Assembly (NCBI RefSeq): GCF_000208745.1
Contig: NC_030853.1
Location: forward strand, 24,319,334-24,383,333
DNA: 64,000 bases
Origin: Theobroma cacao
Taxonomy: Eukaryota > Streptophyta > Magnoliopsida > Malvales > Malvaceae
Direction: 5' to 3'
Each line of letters begins with the position of its first letter. The first letter of the stretch is position 1. A model generated the notes under the pieces. That model had not been told where the DNA came from. It worked only from the letters and a program-made list of their open reading frames with translations, and ran no database searches. The position numbers and the translations under genes were made by a program. Below are positions 13,279 to 22,800 of this stretch, piece by piece.

Positions 13279-14678
13279 TTGGGGTTGTTAGGGCTACTTC
13301 AGGGTTATATCTTATGCAAGACAGTGAGCAGGATATGTCTAGATTTTGTTTTGACAAAGTTGTAAAGTTTCCTTCAATTTTCTCTATCGATTCTTGTAAA
13401 CCAGAAAACAAAATCAAAGGTTTTAATATTTGGCACTTTAGGTTAGGCCATGCACCTTTAGAATGGATTAATGTGATCCACCAACATTGTCCAGTTGTTG
13501 ATTGTTCAAATGAATTAATATGTGAGATCTGCCCTTTGGCAAAGCAAAGAAAGCTTTCTTTTCCTCTTCATATTCAAAGTACAAATGCTATTTTTCAATT
13601 AATTCATGCTGACATTTGGGGACCTTGTGAGGTTTCAACTTTATCAGAACAAAGATATTTTTTAACTATTGTGTATGACTTTTCTTGATTCACTTGGGTA
13701 TTCTTAATGAGAAACAAGTCAGAAGTCTCAACTATTATTCCTTCTTTTGATACATATGTACAAAAATAGTTTAATTGCTCAATTAAATGCATAAGATCAA
13801 ATAATGGGAATGAGTTTAGACTTACTGATTTTTTCACCAAAACTGGCATAGTTCATTAGCTGTCCTATGTAGGTAACCCTCAGTAGAATGGTGTTGTTGA
13901 AAGAAAACACCAACACATTCTGATGGTTGCAAGAGCCTTAATACATCAGTCAAGTATCCCTCTTTATTTCTGGGGAGATGCAGTCCTCACTGCAGTTCAC
14001 ATAATTAATAGGGTACCTAGCAAAATAATTCACAATAAGTCACCATTTGAATTGTTACATGGAAAGCTACCATCATATGACCATCTCAAAGTTTTTGGAT
14101 GTTTATGTTTTGTTTCCACCTTAACACAAAATAGAAAGAAGTTGGACCCGATAGCAAGCAAATGTATTTTTTTAGGCTATCCAAATAATGTAAAAGGGTA
14201 TAAGGTATATGATCTTTGTGAACAAGAGGTCCTAATATCAAGGGATATTGTTTTTCATGAGCATGTGTTTCCATTTCATTCATCAAGCAATAACATGCAG
14301 TCTGATGCATTTTATCAAACACATAGTATGCATGATGAATACATGGAAGATTTTGATGCTAATTGTCCATATCAGCCTTACCAACAGCACACAACACCTG
14401 AATTATGTTCTCTTGAGCCTTCTTCATCATCTGAAACATTTTCTTCATTGAATTCAAGTGACATTTTCCTCAATCCACCCTTAAACGACAGCATATCACA
14501 AACTGTAGACAGTTTTAATGTTGATATGAGTACTTCTCAAGAAGCAGTAGCACCAGCCAGAAGAAGTACAAGACAAAAACAACCTCCTAAGTACCTTGAT
14601 GCATATTATGTTGACATACCTTCACAATCTAATTCTATTACCCTTCATCCAATAACCAAGCACCTATCAACTAAATAA
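13224..14678 (+). pseudogene. copia GAG-pre-integrase and integrase, several stops
   Basis: The HHCC zinc region (HFRLGHAPLE.. then ICEICPLAKQ) is followed by the start of the integrase core (LIHADIWGP..). A TGA at 13,686-13,688 and three further in-frame stops (TAG at about 13,767, 13,857 and 13,893) break the core. The second catalytic Asp position reads Asn (..IRSNNGNEF.. near 13,796); the Glu in VVERKHQ is present. The frame then runs open from 13,923 to a TAA at 14,676-14,678. Several stops fit C-to-T change of CGA or CAG codons. It cannot encode an active integrase. Confidence 0.82.
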
Positions 14679-14711
14679 CTCCCACCTGCACATAAGGCAT
14701 TTACTATTACT

Positions 14712-16286
14712 TTGTCCCATATTCATGAGCCAAATTCTTACCATCAAGCTATAAACTATTCTCATTGGAGAGAAGCAATGGACCTAGAACTGAAAGCTTT
14801 GCAAGACAATGGTACATGGACCATAGAACCTCTACCTTCAAATTCACATGTAATTGGCTGCAAGTGGGTATACAAGGTTAAAATGAAGGCAAATGGTGAA
14901 ATTGAAAGATATAAGGCAAGATTGGTTGCTAAAGGGTACAACCAAGTTGCAAGATTTGATTACCAAGAGATTTTTAGTACTGTAGCAAAACAGTCCACCA
15001 TTAGAGTGTTCTTTGCTCTAGCTGCTACAAATAGTTGGTCTTTATCACAATTAGATATTAATAATGCCTTCCTTAATGGTGATCTAGATGAAGCAATATA
15101 TATGGAGATACCACAAGGTTATGCTGTCCAGGGGGAGTGTCCAAAAGGATCCAAACTTGTTTGCAAACTATACAAATCCTTATATGGTTTAAAGCAAGCT
15201 TCCAGACGGTGGAATGCCAAACTTACTGCTTCACTTTTGCAATTTGGATTCACTCAATCATCAACAAATCATTCTTTATTTACTATGAAGACTCCTATTG
15301 GAAATTTCGTTGCTCTTCTCGTGTATGTAGATGACATGCTCATTGGGAGTACATTTATTAATGCTGCATCAGAAGTGAAAGAGTTTTTAAACTCAAAATT
15401 CAAGCTCAAGGATCTTGGAGATGTCAAATACTTCCTTGGACTTGAAATCATTGATATACCAAAAGAAATCTCTATAAGTCAGAGAAAGTACACTTTAGAT
15501 CTCCTTGAAGAACAAGGGATGTTGGGAGCTCAACCTACAAGCACTCCCATTGACTACAATCATAAATTGCAGAAAGCACAAGATGGAGAAGAATTATTGA
15601 AGGATCCAACATGTTACAGACAATTTATAGACAAACTGCTATATCTTACTTTTAGCAAGCCTGATATATCTTATGCAGTGCAAACATTATCACAGTTCAT
15701 GGACAGACCTAGTCAGATGCATTTGATGGCAGCTCATAGAATATTAAAGTATTTGAAAAATGCTGTTGGGCAAGGAATTCTAATGAAAAGAATATCAAAT
15801 CTCAAGATCACAGCTTACTCAGACAGTGATTGGGCTGGATGTCCTCATAGTAGGAGATCAATCATAGGATATTGTGTGTTTATTGGAGACACTCTTGTCA
15901 GCTGGAAATCCAAAAAGCAAGCTGTTGTTGCTCGCAGTTCTGCTGAAGCAAAGTATCGTTCCATGGCATCCACCTGTTGTGAATTAATGTGGCTGAAGCA
16001 CCTGCTGACTGATTTTAAGATAGACCATGATGATCCTATAGACTTGTATTCAGATAGTCAATTTGCCATTCATATCAGCAAGAATCCTGTGTACCATGAA
16101 CGAACAAAACACATCGAGATGGATTGTCACTTCATCCGAGAAAAGGTGTTAGCAGGTATAATTAAGCCTCTTTACATATCCACTGATCTGCAAGCAGCTG
16201 ATATTTTTACCAAGGCTTTGTTACCAAAGCAATTTTATAAGCTACTAGGCAAGTTGAGTGTTCATGATATTCACACCTCCTCTTGA
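14712..16286 (+). CDS. copia reverse transcriptase / RNase H, open frame of 524 codons
   Basis: This is the only long intact part of the element. Reverse transcriptase motifs are QLDINNAF (catalytic Asp about residue 115), SLYGLKQASR and YVDD (205-208). RNase H follows with DSDWAGC (about 371-377), RSSAEAKYRS (about 408-417) and DLYSDSQ (about 444-450). The frame ends eight bases before the 3' LTR at the purine tract, as expected. It is in the same frame as the integrase part but separated from it by a TAA at 14,676. Translation would need an internal start, so a functional protein is unlikely. The listed start is simply the first open codon block. Confidence 0.85.
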   Translation: MSHIHEPNSYHQAINYSHWREAMDLELKALQDNGTWTIEPLPSNSHVIGCKWVYKVKMKANGEIERYKARLVAKGYNQVARFDYQEIFSTVAKQSTIRVFFALAATNSWSLSQLDINNAFLNGDLDEAIYMEIPQGYAVQGECPKGSKLVCKLYKSLYGLKQASRRWNAKLTASLLQFGFTQSSTNHSLFTMKTPIGNFVALLVYVDDMLIGSTFINAASEVKEFLNSKFKLKDLGDVKYFLGLEIIDIPKEISISQRKYTLDLLEEQGMLGAQPTSTPIDYNHKLQKAQDGEELLKDPTCYRQFIDKLLYLTFSKPDISYAVQTLSQFMDRPSQMHLMAAHRILKYLKNAVGQGILMKRISNLKITAYSDSDWAGCPHSRRSIIGYCVFIGDTLVSWKSKKQAVVARSSAEAKYRSMASTCCELMWLKHLLTDFKIDHDDPIDLYSDSQFAIHISKNPVYHERTKHIEMDCHFIREKVLAGIIKPLYISTDLQAADIFTKALLPKQFYKLLGKLSVHDIHTSS

Positions 16287-16293
16287 GGGGGAA
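16281..16293 (+). other. Polypurine tract
   Basis: TCTTGAGGGGGAA lies immediately before the 3' LTR, in the position and composition of the plus-strand primer of copia elements. Confidence 0.85.
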
Positions 16294-16672
16294 TGACAAA
16301 CAGGATCTAAGAATAAGTCCAGAATTCTTCAAGGCTCAAGTGGAGAAGCAACAGAGCTGGACAGAACTATACACAACCTATCCTTTAAGAGAGTACTACC
16401 TGTACGCAGCGTTTTGTTTATTAAAGGTTCTCTTTTGAATCTGCACACATAAAACACACCGTTTCATTTATGTAAAGTTTAAAATTCAGTTAGTGTAGAT
16501 AGTTAGTTGTATAAATTAGGATAATTAGTTTTTCTATTTTCTGTTAATTGCTCATTGCCCTATGTATATAAGACAAGGGATAAACTATCCTTCGTGAGGA
16601 ATTTCATTCTAAAACAGATCAGAATTCTTTTCAACCGCCTTAGCCTTTTCTTCGCAATTTCATATTCTGTCA
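16294..16672 (+). repeat. 3' LTR of copia element
   Basis: 379 bp, starting TGACAAAC and ending TCTGTCA, followed by the CTTTG target duplication. It differs from the 5' LTR at about 24 positions (about 6%), predominantly transitions. Confidence 0.93.
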
Positions 16673-17371
16673 CTTTGCCTGTCGAGAAGTCATTTCTTTC
16701 AAACCAGCCTACTTCTAGAAAAGTTTTTCAAACCCTTTTGACTGTCCTACACAATATAGGCAAAAAAATAATATCTTTCTCCATTTACACTTAAACTAGA
16801 TACCCTTTTGCTTTTCTTTTCTAAAGCTTATTATTATGTGCTTCAAAGTTCCCTTGTTTCCAATCCAACTGAATTTGCAAAGGAAAATCTCAACACTCAA
16901 ACAAAGTAAACTAAAGCTCAATGCTCTTTCCTTGAAAGGTTATTGTGTACCTTATTCCTTGTTTTCATATGAACTGCAATGGTTTTTTCTCGGTACTTAT
17001 CCCAATAATAAATTTGAAGATAATTGCATAATATAAATTATCTGATCTCAATCATATAGGGGGTGCATGGGGATAGTGCCTTTGTGCCTAGCAATATTCA
17101 AACCCCTTCTGTCTTAAACCCACCATTTTTGATCAGTTAGGTTCCTTTTTTACAAAGTATTAGGAACTTGTTTGCTGAGTTTCAGTGGTGTTTTAACTTG
17201 TTGAATGGGTTAGTTGTTCCATCCCTAGTGAGTTCATACAGCACTTGCATTTAATGGGTTGGTTCCACTTTGCCAGGAAAAACAGTAGCATTAATTATTC
17301 TTTGATCATTTGTCAAAGCATTCTAATTCCAAACTCGTAAATAATCTTTTTCCTTGTTTGACAGGGTAGAA

Positions 17372-19697
17372 ATGGGATGCCCAAATGCCACGAGACTGCT
17401 TCTGCCCTCATTGTTTGCGCTGCTGATTTTAGCCTTAACCTTCACAGAAACTACCGGGCAATTCGATTCAGCTAGTGCTTCTCTACCAGGTTTGGCCTAA
17501 ACTTCTTTTGACTTCTCTATTTCCTTTTTCCATCATTTAGAAGTCAATAGTTTTCTTTGCAATTAAGAAAAAAAGAATTAAATATATATTTCATATAAAA
17601 TAAAATACGTCTGTTATGCAATTTGATACAAATTTCAATGAAAATGAATAATATATGCTTTGAATTTTTAAGTCAAAATCGTAAAGGACGGTCCACGAAC
17701 TTGGCATTTGTTTTGTCAACAGTCAACCTATATCCTTTGCCGGTAGCTAAATAAATAAATGCTATCAGTCTTGAAGGAAGCATTAAAATATAGTATAAAT
17801 TATTCTCAATTTCTGGTCAATTTGATAAATAATATGGGCCAAGTCTGGTTGTATGACAAATTAGTTGGGCTAAAATACAAGTTCAACTTGGGTCTAACCT
17901 AATGATTCATCATGGGCCAAGCAGCTTGTGTACTTGTTGCATATATTGATAAGGTACAAATTCAATCAATGTGTCACAACCCATGAGACAATCAGATGGT
18001 ATTGTGAGGGTGGATCCATTGGACAATTTCAATAAGTATAGAGGAGGATTTGACATCACTAACAAGCATTATTGGAGTGCAATTCTATGAACCCTTTCAG
18101 ATACAATTTTATTATTACTTAAATGGATTTTTTAGTTGAAGTTCTTTTTTTTTTATTAAAAATAGCCGAGATTATGCAGACAGCTTTTGAAATTAATCTC
18201 AGAAAAATTTCCACCTTGCTTTTTCTGCAGTCAGTTATATTTACAGGGGTCCCTGCGTATGCAATTGGACTTCTATGGCTTTTGTTTGGAATTTTATATG
18301 GAGGCTATCTCGCGGCAACCGCTTACTGTTGTAAAAGAAAAGGAAAGCCTAAGACAAAATCACTCTGTCACAACCAATTTTGCTTATGGCCTATTCTCCT
18401 AGCTGTAATCTTCACAATCCTGGCAATGTAAGTGCTTCAACTCTCTAGTATAATGATGCTACAGCACTTCAAAATTTGATTGAAATTCTCATATATATGT
18501 ATATTTCAATTACAAAGATCAAAAGCAATAGAGGATTTGTTAGAAACTGTTCATGAATTGTGGCAAGCATAACCCACTACTGATCAAACACTGTATATAT
18601 TGTGTGATCCTAATTTCCTTGCAGTGCTGCATCTGGTTTAGCTCTTGGGGGGACTGCTAAATTCCATTCTGAAGCGAAGACTGTGGTGAACATTATTATG
18701 CGCACAGCAAATGGAGCATCAGAAACAATATACAACACTACAGGGGCAATGAAAGAAATGAGAGATAACTTGGGAGAAACTAATGGAACTGGAGAGGCAA
18801 CTAGCTTTCTTACCTCCACATCTGAGAAACTGGATGTTGAAGCAGCAGATATAGAAAGACAGGCTAGAAAAAACAGACGATTGATTGACAGGGGTCTCAA
18901 GATAGTGTAAATCTCTCTCCTCTTCTTCTTTCCCCACCCAATGAGAAAAATTCCAATTGCATATCAATTAGAAGGATGTTGATACTTATATTTATTTGAT
19001 GTTACAGGTTTATAATAACCATTGTGACTATCTCCTTGAACCTGGTAGCAGTTATTGCTTTGTCAGGTATGTTTAGAAGTGTTTCTGAAAATTTTCATTA
19101 TCATAAACAAAACAAAATTTATAATCCTTATCAAGAAGGAAGTTGCCTTAAACTAAACTTAGAATATTTATATTTAAATCGTAAAAGGTTGAAATTATAG
19201 TTGCCGAGCCTCTTAAAGCAGTCAAACTTAAAGGAATAATAATGATGAATCCAAGATAAGTTTTGGATTCTTCCCGTCTATTACTCATGCTATGGTTCTT
19301 TTGAAAGTTGAATGATTTCCTTATGCAGTGACTGGAATTTTGAGAGTAGGACGAGCACTTTACTGGTAAGGAACTTGACCATTCATGAATCTAACTCATC
19401 ATGCATGTTGCCAATCACTTGTTGAAAAGTGACAAAACTGACGTGAAGAATATTTTATATCTTACTCCTTTCAGGCTAATTGCAATATGTTGGTTTACAA
19501 TTCTATGCTGGTTGTTCTTCGGGATTTATTTCTTAATATATTTCCGTGCACATCTCCCTCCCTATCTGTCTCTCTCCAGGTGCGTTTTGCCCTCTCTTTC
19601 TTTCTCTCCGCTTTCTCTTAATCCAATTAGAATTAGAATTAGAATTAGAATCAGAGCTCCCTTCAATCTAATAGGCCATACTCTTTTATCTCTTTGA
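17372..19697 (+). pseudogene. Multi-pass membrane protein gene, copy A, truncated and chimeric
   Basis: Coding exons match copy B: 17372-17489, 18235-18427, 18625-18906, 19008-19066 and 19329-19365, then exon 6 from 19475. Exon 6 is native only to 19,534; after that the sequence belongs to the upstream region of Myb copy B. The frame stays open across the junction and stops at 19,695-19,697. If spliced as written, it gives 303 codons: about 249 native residues (signal peptide and four membrane segments) and about 53 new ones, including a repeated Arg-Ile run. The large extracytoplasmic loop, fifth membrane segment and tail present in copy B are missing. An alternative AG at 18,245-18,246 would shorten exon 2 by 12 bases. 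Probably non-functional; the exons present show no other lesion. Confidence 0.8.
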
Positions 19698-19886
19698 ATT
19701 TTCTTTTATTTTCAAAAACTTTGAGAATTCTCTCCATTTCTAATCTGAGTCTTGCCCTTTTTCTGGCGGGAACTCAACAGCTGGCGGGAAGGAACCAACG
19801 ATTTCCTCTGGGAATTCTGGGTTTGTTTTGTTTCCATTATTTGTTCTGTAATACCCCAAGGAAAGGTGAATTTTGAAGCTACACTG
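19535..19886 (+). promoter_or_regulatory. Short upstream region of Myb-like copy B
   Basis: Only 352 bases of original upstream sequence separate the duplication junction from the Myb-B start codon. They are pyrimidine-rich (CTCTCTCC, TTTCTTTCTCTCC) and contain the GAATTA repeat and probably the 5' UTR. I cannot place a TATA box with confidence. Any promoter elements further upstream in the ancestral gene have been replaced by membrane-protein copy A sequence. Confidence 0.5.
19625..19651. repeat. GAATTA hexanucleotide repeat
   Basis: About four tandem GAATTA units lie in the upstream region of Myb copy B, just right of the duplication junction. In the chimeric frame from copy A they encode the alternating Arg-Ile run. 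Confidence 0.85.
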
Positions 19887-22800
19887 ATGGCAAACCCACC
19901 GGGGAACCATCAACAAGAAGCGAATCACGCGTCGTCTTCTTTCAATGGAGGAAACTTGAGCAACGGGAGTACCATACCTGACAGCTTGGGTTCGGGTATG
20001 AAGCATAACACCGGAATTGCCTTGGATTGGACCTTAGAGGAGCAAGCTATACTCGACGAAGGGTTAAAAAAGTGAGTCTTTTTTTTCCTATTTATGATTG
20101 CATAGAATTTTGGGTTTTTGGTGAAATTTTATTCTGTGAATTTTGAGACTCTTTAATTTCAAGTTTGAATTTTTAAATTCAATTTTAAAATACTAGGAAT
20201 GTGAATTTTCTTGTTGGATTCTTGATTGAATTGTGGTTTCTTTATTGTTCCTTGGAACTGGTTGGAAACAATACATAAGGAGATAGTCTACATCTTACTG
20301 TGTTCGAGTTTATAAATGGCAGGGAAAGAAAAGGGAAGAAATGTTTAGTAGCCAATAATCGTGGGAACAACAGATTATATACCATCATGATCCTTCTCAG
20401 AATTTTAATGGAGATAGAGGTCGTTTTTCTGAATGTCACTGATTATATTTTACCTAATTATTTATTGTTTTGTTATAACCATGCTGCTGTTAATGATCCA
20501 ATTGAATTCTTTCGACATTTGAGCTGATGAACTCATTATTTAATTTCTTTTATCTTTTCTTCTTTTTGTTGGGAGTGGGCAATGCATCAATAGTGCTTGT
20601 TCTAAATCTGTTTGTATTCCACAGGTATATAATTTCAATTCTATGGTTTGAGGTGTTATCGATATTCCCAATTTACATATCATAGTTGCATTTTGAGTAC
20701 TGATATGATTTGGATTGTGAATGAGGTGTTTTAAATGCTGTTTAAAAACCTTATGCTTGTTGGTATAAACTTTTGTCATGCCAAGGCACACTAAGTATTT
20801 TTGCACCAAAGGTAAAATGAAGTGTTGTGCTTGAAATGACTGACCTCATAGACATTAAACTGCTATATAGTCAAACGTTTGAATCATCACTAACATTCGG
20901 ATAAGTTCTGACCTCAGTTAACGTATCAAAACTTAAAGAATCACCTCTCCTCTAAACTCGGAATGCATAAGTTTCATAATCTAAAACATGACATTTTTGT
21001 GTGTGGTCTTTCCACATTTTTCCAAATGGTAACCAAAAGCTTATCACTAAGTTAAAACCGTACTGTTTACATATTTCTTTGTATCTGAACTTCTAATCAA
21101 GTGCCTGACATCTCTCAAGCATCTTATTTCCTCCCAAGTCTTGATTCTGTATAATATTCAATCATTGAATTCCAATCTATATCTGACCTGCCCATAAGAA
21201 TGTAATTCCTTAAACTTTCATTTCTTACTCATTTTTTTTATCATAATGGAAGGTTAAATTTAGTTGCGGTTGGAATCTCATATTGGGGAATTTTCTTTGT
21301 AGTTGTGGAATTTGTGTTGCAATTAATTAGGCTGATACGTTTACTACAATATCTTGGAAAATCTTTTGTAATGTTTAATATGAATATTGCAATTAAATCA
21401 AGTTAATTTCTCTTGTAATTTTTGCCAGCCTCCTTCTTTTTATTTGTTTTGTTTTTTATGTTTCATTCCATTTTCCTTTTTGTTTGGCTGCCCTACTATT
21501 TTGCAATCTTTTCCTATGTCACATCCACACTCCTGCTCTTTAAATACCCATTGATCTTCTTTACACGCCCTTCTCATAATTGACCTTGTTTGCCTCTATT
21601 GAGATCACCGATCTTTAGATCTGTAAGAGATGGGAAAGAAAAAGAAAAAGAAATTAATATTTTGTGATCATATATAGTTTTACTAATGATTGCCACTGGT
21701 ATCCTAGAGACAAAGACAAAGGCTTGTGATAGTGGGTTTTAAGGTGTCTAGAGTTTATTATAATTTGTTCTATTTGTTCCATTCTTAGTTTTGTTGTTAG
21801 TCTTTGTTGAGCTATGTGGATAAGGCCTTTCTTTAGCGTAAACCTCCTCCTTATTTGTAGATATCATATGGCTTGATGCACTATAATGTGTTTACTTTCT
21901 TTCTTGTCAAAATAAATAAATAAACAAAGGAACTTAAGTAATTTGAAATGTATGGTGCACCAAAGTTATAATGGATAGCACATGCTGTTTGGTTTCGTTA
22001 TCTTATCTCAATTTTGGCCACAAATTGTGCTAACTTCTATAGTAGCACATGCTTTCTTAGCTGGCTGGTGCCATGGAAGTTCCATGTGTCATACTGAAAT
22101 GAATTATGACTTATCAATATGGAGATCCCTCTATTGAGAAAGAAAATAATAATTTTATTTAGCAAGGTTTCTTTTTTGTTTTTTTTCCAAAACTTTTGTC
22201 CTTGACAAGATTAGATAAATGGTATCATAATCTTTTGGTCTGTTCAAATTGACATTGGAGAAAAAAGGACTCAAGCCTAGATCAATAAATCAGCCGAACG
22301 GAGGGAAATTTATTCCTTCCTGAAAACCACAATGATAAGAGAACAATTAGTCAACTTATTGACTAATTTTGCGAACTTAAACAATGTCAACTTAGATGAG
22401 ACAAAATTTTAGATTCATCTAAAACATAAAGAAGAGAAAATGAAGAAATCATCTAAAAAACGTTTCTTGTAATTTTAAACTCAATGTTTCTTTATAATGT
22501 GAAAGATGATGAGGTGAACAAGAACGAGCTAGAAGAGCAGTTTATGAATGTATAAAAAGAAGAAGAGATTTGTTGAGATATGAGTAAGGAGGTAGTGGGC
22601 AATGCTCTTGGGCCTTGTATTATAGAAGGGTAGGGTGGGAGCTGGTGGGCTATGGCTTCATATCTCATATAATAAGAAGAGAAGAGAAGAAAAGATATAT
22701 TAAAAAAATGCATATTCATGTGCATTTGGTAGCTTGGAACACAGGGTGAAACCTTCAATCAATTATATTGGTGGCAAATTCTGGACCTTGTTTCTGCAAA

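Larger units (their letters stand above)
11203..16672 (+). mobile_element. Ty1/copia LTR retrotransposon, complete but decayed
   Basis: The element is 5,470 bp, with two 379-bp LTRs, a tRNA-Met-type primer binding site, a purine-rich tract and gag-protease-integrase-RT-RNase H in copia order. It is flanked by a 5-bp target duplication CTTTG (11,198-11,202 and 16,673-16,677). The matching position in copy B (about 33,855) has one CTTTG and no element, which fixes the insertion ends exactly. Several in-frame stops and one frame change break gag-pol, while the RT/RNase H part stays open. It lies in the same direction as the host gene, within its leader intron. It is probably non-autonomous now. 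Confidence 0.95.
10853..17364 (+). other. Leader (5' UTR) intron of membrane-protein gene copy A, enlarged by a copia insertion
   Basis: A GTAAGT donor at 10,853 and an acceptor ACAG ending at 17,364, seven bases before the start codon, define a probable 5' UTR intron. The same sites in copy B give an intron of 1,045 bp (33,510-34,554). Here it is 6,512 bp because of the 5.5-kb retrotransposon. The leader exon is inferred from splice consensus and conservation between copies only, so its 5' end is unknown. Confidence 0.5.
1..19534. repeat. Tandem segmental duplication, copy A
   Basis: Position 1 corresponds to about position 22,281, and the two stretches stay collinear to the end of this block, so the left end of copy A lies outside the window. 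By eye the non-coding divergence from copy B is a few percent or less (roughly 1.5-3% in the stretches I compared), plus small indels. Copy A holds exons 2-7 of the Myb-like gene and the first six coding exons of the membrane-protein gene. It differs from B by a copia insertion (11,203-16,672) and by a deletion of about 620 bp near 8,988. The identity with B stops abruptly after 19,534. Confidence 0.93.

Noticed and set aside
18610..18900. Antisense open frame of 96 codons, also present in copy B (35,845-36,135)
   Set aside because: It lies exactly opposite coding exon 3 of the membrane-protein gene, which explains its openness and its conservation between copies.
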